From Rotaria sp. Silwood1 (lineage: Eukaryota > Rotifera > Eurotatoria > Philodinida > Philodinidae), in the NCBI GenBank assembly GCA_905250075.1, contig CAJNOP010000036.1:805631-869630 (forward strand): a stretch of DNA of 64,000 nt. Direction: 5' to 3'. Numbering within the stretch: position 1 is the stretch's first letter; every line of letters starts with the position of its first letter. Both the position numbers and the translations under genes were made by a program. This document shows positions 60,601-64,000 of the stretch, piece by piece. The notes beneath the pieces were generated by a model. The model was not told the DNA's origin. It ran no database searches and saw nothing but the letters and a program-made list of their open reading frames with translations.

Positions 60601-63600
60601 TCTAAATAGTTTAACAGTTACATAATGATTATACCTTATTATAAAGTTCTTGATAAGCTTTAACTTGTTCAAGTTTTGTTTTTTGTGATCGTGCAATTTT
60701 TGCATATTCATAAACAGCAAGAATCCATGCACAAAGACTTGATGCTGCTTTAGAAGATGATGAAACATATGATGGATGAAATGTATTGAATTTAACAATT
60801 TTTGTTAACATATTAAAAACATCATCAGATATATTATCTTTATCATAATAAACAAGATCATCAAAGAAATTTTCTTTAACCATTAAAATTTTTGCTTCAG
60901 ACCATCTAAAAATAGATGAAAAATTAAAATTAAATTGTTTTTTTTTTTTTTTTATAAATAAAATACTCAGGTTTTCGTTGAAACATAACACATATTGTAT
61001 TCATAACAGCAAGTACAGGTTGAGGTGGTTGTCGAAATGTTCGAATTTCATCATAATCAGCTTTATTTAACATTTTTAATGCATTTAATGCATTTTCATA
61101 TTGTGGATTTGCTTTATCAACATCATCTTGAACATCTTGACGAAGACGATCTAATGCAATACTCATTTCATTAAGTAATTTTTCTTCTTCACGACAATCA
61201 TCTACAGCCTATTTTTAAGAAATTTTTATTTCATTTAAAAATAATTGTTTTATTTTGTTTGTTTATTTAATTAAAACTTACTGTAGAAAAATTTTTCTTT
61301 TTTATTAAAAATTCACCGTCTAATTTAGATAATTTTTCTTGTAAATCATCAATTTCATTTTGAAGTTGACTACATAATCGATTATTCATTTCAATAATAC
61401 GTTCAGATTTATTACTACGATTAAGCATCGATTCACAACGAGATAAACGATACTTTAATAGAAATATTTTAATTAGATTATATTTTTAAAATAAAAAATT
61501 TTATTTTACTTCTTCTTTTTGTTGAATATGTTGATAGAATTTAAAGAAAAATTCAATAGCTTTTCGTACACTTCTCAAAGTAAATGATCGATATTCATTC
61601 ATAGATAAATGAGTCTCAGCTAAAGCTTGAGATATTGAATTAAATATTGATGTTGATTCAATTGGATGTGAAATATCCTAAAACATATTTATTAAATTAT
61701 AATTAGAAAATCAAAAGAAAAACATTTTCTATATATCATGTTTTAAATTCAATTGACAAGCAGAATTTTCCTAAGATGAAGAATATTGATTTGAATACTC
61801 TTTAATACTATCGTCTACATTATGTATTTTTCTGTATATGATCGTTGTTTCATAGCTTCGTAATACAATCATATATCTTCAACATTGTCTTTGCAGAAAA
61901 ATGGAACTTATTTAGATGATTTCCGTGTTCAAAGACAGTAAATGAAGAACTTTTATTTCTATTATTCATAATATTTTAATGAATTTCGATTATGAAAAAT
62001 TAGATTTCGTTTTTCATGCGAAATATATTTTCAGTGTATTCAACTCATTGAAATTAATTTGTTCTTCTTTAATAAAAGAAATATGCTTACAGAAGAAATT
62101 ATTCTTTTTTTTTTTTTATTTTTAATTTCTATATTTTTCACATTATCTGAATAATAAATCTTACAATTTTATTTGTCATCCAATATTGAGCAATTGACAT
62201 AATTTCATCAACTGTCCAGTTTTTATATTCATCAACATAACATGAAGATAATAAACCGACATGTCGAGGTTCTATATATAAAATAATTAATTACAAAAAA
62301 AAAACCAAACAAACAAATAAATGTTTCTTACGTTGACTATTTTCAAGTATAACTAAATGAAGTCGTTTTCTAATTCTAGCATAAAATGTTTTTAAAACAG
62401 CATTTGTTTTCATAACTCGACGTGTTGTTGGTAAACTAGGTGAAAGTGCAGCAGCTATACGAATAAGTTCTTCATTTGAATAAAGACCTGGATAAGTTCC
62501 TTCACATGTAAATATATATAATTGTTTAATCATTTGATCAGAAAGATAATTTTCTCGTATAAGTACAACAACATTTTTTTGTTTTAGTCCAGCTAAAAGA
62601 CAATTTGATCGAAGACATTGTTTAACTGATTCATTTTCATCCATTAATGGTATTGAACTATGTGCATCAAAAAATTGTTGTCGAGCTATATAAGCAGATA
62701 ATTGTACTAAATCTTGACGACCTAAACCAATATGATTAGTACGAAGTAATGCATGACCATTTTGTGGTAAACAAAAAATTCGAACAAGATTTGTTATATG
62801 ACGACATGTTGAAGAAATAAATGATAAATCCATATGTGCTAATTTACCCATTCGTGATTGACATGAACGAAGTGCTTGACTTATTTGTGTATCATCAGAT
62901 TCTTGATATTGATTTGTAAAAGACTCACGATCACCAATATAATCACCATGCATAGGAAGAATTTGTTTAGAAAAATAAGTTAATTGACTTAATTTTTCAA
63001 TAATTACATCTGAATTTGTTACTTTTGAAGGATCTTTTATTTTCGGTAGACCAATTAATTTTCCAAATGAAACAATAGGTCCGTCTAATGAAGCCAATGC
63101 TGCTCGATCACTAACAAGACCTAATTTAAATTTAACTTGTTTCTTTCCACCTGTTGTTGGAGCTGCAACAGATGGAACAGTTGAATGATCAATCTGAGAA
63201 CTAATATTTGTTTCTCCTTCATTTGTTGAAACAATATGAAATTCTAATTCAGTACAAAAATTGGTTACAATTGTTTTATAAAGAAAATCTTGAAATAGAA
63301 CACGATCTACAACAAAAATAAATAAATAAATAATCAATAGAATACTTAATATAGGTAAATATATATATATCTACCTTTTGTATTTGTTAAACGATCAAGT
63401 ATAGTTCTTGAAATTTCATGACATAACAATCGAACAATAGTAGCAACTTGATCATCTTGTTGTTTTTTTTTATTAAATCTTGATGTTACTTTTGTTAATT
63501 CTCTATGACTTCCTAAAGCAGCACGTTTAACTTTTCCATCTAATAATAACATACCATTAATAAGTGATTCTACATGATGTAAATTCCATTTTATTTTATT

Positions 63601-64000
63601 TAAATATTGTCGTAAAAAATCAAATATTTCTTCTAATGTTAAAAGACAAGCATGAGCTAATTCAATAGGATGAGTAATAGCATCAACAGAAAATTCTTCT
63701 AACCAATTTTTAATTGGTATTGAATAAATTGAACCAATTAAAGTTGATAATGTTTGATGTATTATTATTGGTACAAAATGTCTTGAAAAACGTGTTGAAT
63801 ATGAATTATATGTTTGACCAGTTATAACAATATTTAAATCTTGATGTTTTGTTGAAGAATATTCATCAATCCATGAACGTATTAATTCTGTATCTTCTTC
63901 TTTAATATCTTCAATCCAAATAATAAATTTTTTTCCTCGTGTTGATTTACCATGAGTTAATATAGGTAAATTATATTTAAATAATTCATCATATAATAAT
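54636..64000 (-). CDS. Divergent dynein heavy chain (AAA3 to C-terminus; 5' part outside the window)
   Basis: Twenty-one exons in frame: 63375-64000 (partial), 62332-63306, 62165-62271, 61510-61677, 61282-61452, 60967-61208, 60635-60905, 59738-60134, 59482-59676, 59225-59414, 58983-59164, 57689-57880, 57431-57609, 56592-57371, 56401-56545, 56155-56339, 56020-56092, 55747-55939, 55561-55687, 54946-55503 and 54636-54890. They encode about 2,070 residues. Order: AAA3-like (GKKFIIWIEDI, STRFSRHF), AAA4-like (GHALLRTNHIGLGRQDL), stalk coiled coil CC1, microtubule-binding domain (DKANPQYENALNALKMLNKA, RQPPQPV, WSEAKILM, YDKDNISDDV), CC2, AAA5-like (YRFGDQEIFINSSFRLI), AAA6-like (KKDCWLIITDIHLF) and a C-terminal domain. 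The AAA4 P-loop lacks the GxxGxGK lysine. Axonemal or DNHD1-like dynein is likely; DNHD1 is a guess based on the degenerate ATPase sites. Most introns are 46-80 nt; three are longer (487, 500 and 1,102 nt). Confidence 0.88.
57947..58148. mobile_element. hAT-type MITE in a dynein intron, 202 bp, 8-bp target duplication
   Basis: Ends are CAGAGATGGATAAAGTCGCA and, read in reverse from the right, CAGAGATGGACAAAATCGCA; the terminal inverted repeats extend about 36 bases to CTCCCCGCGC. The 8-bp sequence ATTTGTAC flanks both sides (57939-57946 and 58149-58156). An 8-bp duplication and a CAGAG-type terminus are hallmarks of hAT elements. The element is strikingly GC-rich against its intron (57881-58982) and has no transposase frame. 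The intact, identical target duplication and closely matching ends suggest a fairly recent insertion. Confidence 0.9.

Noticed and set aside
1..64000. CRISPR arrays, bacterial operons or ribosome binding sites
   Set aside because: The window is eukaryotic: spliced genes with GT-AG introns, TATA boxes and AATAAA signals; no direct-repeat/spacer array was seen.

Overview
This is an AT-rich eukaryotic window from what is most likely a bdelloid rotifer (Rotaria/Adineta type). The reasons are: short GT-AG introns (mostly 46-80 nt) in intron-bearing genes; an ADP-ribosyltransferase-TPR protein and an F-box/LRR-like remnant of the kind expanded in bdelloids; a bacterial-type AlkD repair gene; and G-rich/C-rich hairpins resembling the bdelloid TGTGGG telomere repeat. 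The assignment is inference from gene content. Two runs of N (100 and 10 bases) mark scaffold gaps.

Layout. 1-14 kb is gene-poor: a degenerate F-box/LRR-like gene (about 6 kb), an unrecognised coding-like remnant (9.6 kb) and a 368-bp inverted-repeat element (11.9 kb). At 14-18 kb an EF-hand gene and its decayed tandem copy flank a dead mariner transposon. At 19.7-21.2 kb a four-exon minus-strand gene, rebuilt here by splicing, joins a death-effector-like domain, a transmembrane helix, a coiled coil and a jacalin-type lectin domain. At 23-25.4 kb lie a GPCR fragment and a dead Tc1-like transposon. At 27.5 kb is an intronless AlkD-type DNA glycosylase gene. At 30.3 kb is a three-exon gene of unknown function and at 33.3 kb a small secreted WAP-like protein. 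At 34.6-36.7 kb is the ART-TPR gene. 37-44 kb is repeat-rich, with a piggyBac remnant with TTAA ends and a near-perfect 153-bp inverted repeat around a 10-N gap. At 44.5 kb is an 88-residue disordered repeat protein. At 46-48.3 kb is a complete ABCG half-transporter. 48-54 kb is mostly empty apart from a possible 45-residue secreted peptide and a palindromic CGATTATAATCG-rich element. 54.6-64 kb is the 3' part (21 exons) of a divergent dynein heavy chain with a degenerate AAA4 P-loop and a recognisable microtubule-binding stalk; its longest intron holds a GC-rich hAT-type MITE with an 8-bp target duplication.

There is no operon-like arrangement. Several loci fit themes known from bdelloids: DNA repair gene acquisition, disordered proteins, lectin and death-fold recognition proteins, and a large cargo of decayed DNA transposons. 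Gene models were assembled by eye; exon sums that divide by three and in-frame junctions are the main support for the splice sites.
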